Shown here piece by piece: positions 4,866-5,071 of a stretch of 5,071 nt of DNA. The stretch is taken from NCBI GenBank assembly GCA_036514635.1, contig DATBWU010000298.1, forward strand, positions 1 to 5,071. Reading direction: 5' to 3'. Source of the stretch: DASSFZ01 sp036514635. Its GTDB lineage: Bacteria > Chloroflexota > Anaerolineae > Fen-1058. Below the pieces are notes generated by a model. That model ran no database searches. It had not been told where the DNA came from and saw only the letters and a program-made list of their open reading frames with translations. Numbering within the stretch: position 1 is the first letter of the stretch; every line of letters begins with the position of its first letter. The position numbers and the translations under genes are program-made.

Positions 4866-4935
4866 TGTAGTGCGCCCCAAAAGCTGGACAGCGGGCTAAA
4901 ACAATATACACTGTTCAGCAAAGGAGGGGGGCATT
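4866..4935 (+). mobile_element. IS3-family-like terminus, remnant
   Basis: TGTAGTGCGCCCCAAAAGCT (4866-4885), continuing GGACAG, strongly resembles IS3-family terminal repeats, which begin with TG. About 30 nt further in there is a strong Shine-Dalgarno-like AAAGGAGGGGGG (4920-4931), where an orfA start would normally follow. No IS3-type orfA follows; instead a hairpin repeat starts at about 4959. I read it as an IS end whose body has been lost or replaced. Confidence 0.5.
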
Positions 4936-4958
4936 TCGCTTTGGGGGCAAGTTCTGCC

Positions 4959-5071
4959 TCACCCCCCGCCCCCCTCTCCCAAAGTCGAATGGCGGACTGC
5001 GGGAGAGGGGGAGACACGCTCCCCTCTCCTGGCGACAGCCGTTTCGTCGTCAGGAGAGGGGCCGGGGGTGA
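4959..5071. repeat. Double-hairpin repeat element with inverted ends
   Basis: The left end TCACCCCCCGCCCCCCTCTC and the right end GAGAGGGGCCGGGGGTGA are imperfect inverted repeats. Inside are two strong hairpins. The first pairs CCCCTCTCCC (4971-4980) with GGGAGAGGGG (5001-5010) and also AGTC/GACT in its loop. The second pairs CCCCTCTCCTG (5021-5031) with CAGGAGAGGGG (5051-5061) plus CGAC/GTCG. Similar pyrimidine/purine-tract palindromes are, from memory, abundant between genes in some Chloroflexota. It may extend a few bases beyond the window. It could act as a REP- or MITE-like element or as a transcription barrier. Confidence 0.6.

Overview
This looks like an accessory region of an environmental bacterial genome. 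It is GC-rich by eye and dominated by mobile DNA. Two features recall Chloroflexota and some Actinomycetota: the soluble cyclase with a Cys-pair module, and the pyrimidine/purine-tract hairpin repeat at the right edge. That taxonomic guess is from memory and is weak; nothing in the window fixes the lineage.

Layout, left to right. (1) 1-414, minus strand: a DUF1801-family protein, cut off by the window edge near its C-terminus. (2) 450-2597: a complete 2148-bp insertion sequence with 47-bp imperfect terminal inverted repeats. It encodes a 72-aa helix-turn-helix ORF and a 589-aa DDE transposase ORF on the minus strand. The two are in different frames and meet at a C6T4 run, so they are probably joined by a -1 frameshift. 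Its promoter sits just inside the right repeat. (3) 2601-4718: three related repeats with the architecture of integron attC sites (R'' RYYYAAC, an L''/L' stem with an extrahelical base, R' GTTRRRY). The first is a remnant whose left side stops at the insertion sequence. They delimit two cassettes read on the plus strand. Cassette A (2697-3629) carries two small overlapping-style (4-nt spaced) conserved hypothetical genes with a probable leaderless promoter. Cassette B (3630-4712) carries a class III adenylate/guanylate cyclase. (4) 4719-5071: no gene. It holds a possible degenerate fourth attC, an IS3-like terminus without its ORF, and a double-hairpin repeat with inverted ends that reaches the window edge.

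Taken together, positions 2601-4718 read as a piece of a chromosomal integron array, or a cluster of attC sites lacking an integrase; no intI is in the window. The array has been invaded on its left by a DDE insertion sequence and on its right by an IS3-type fragment. The most notable content is a second-messenger cyclase as cassette cargo, next to a two-gene cassette that seems to bring its own promoter.
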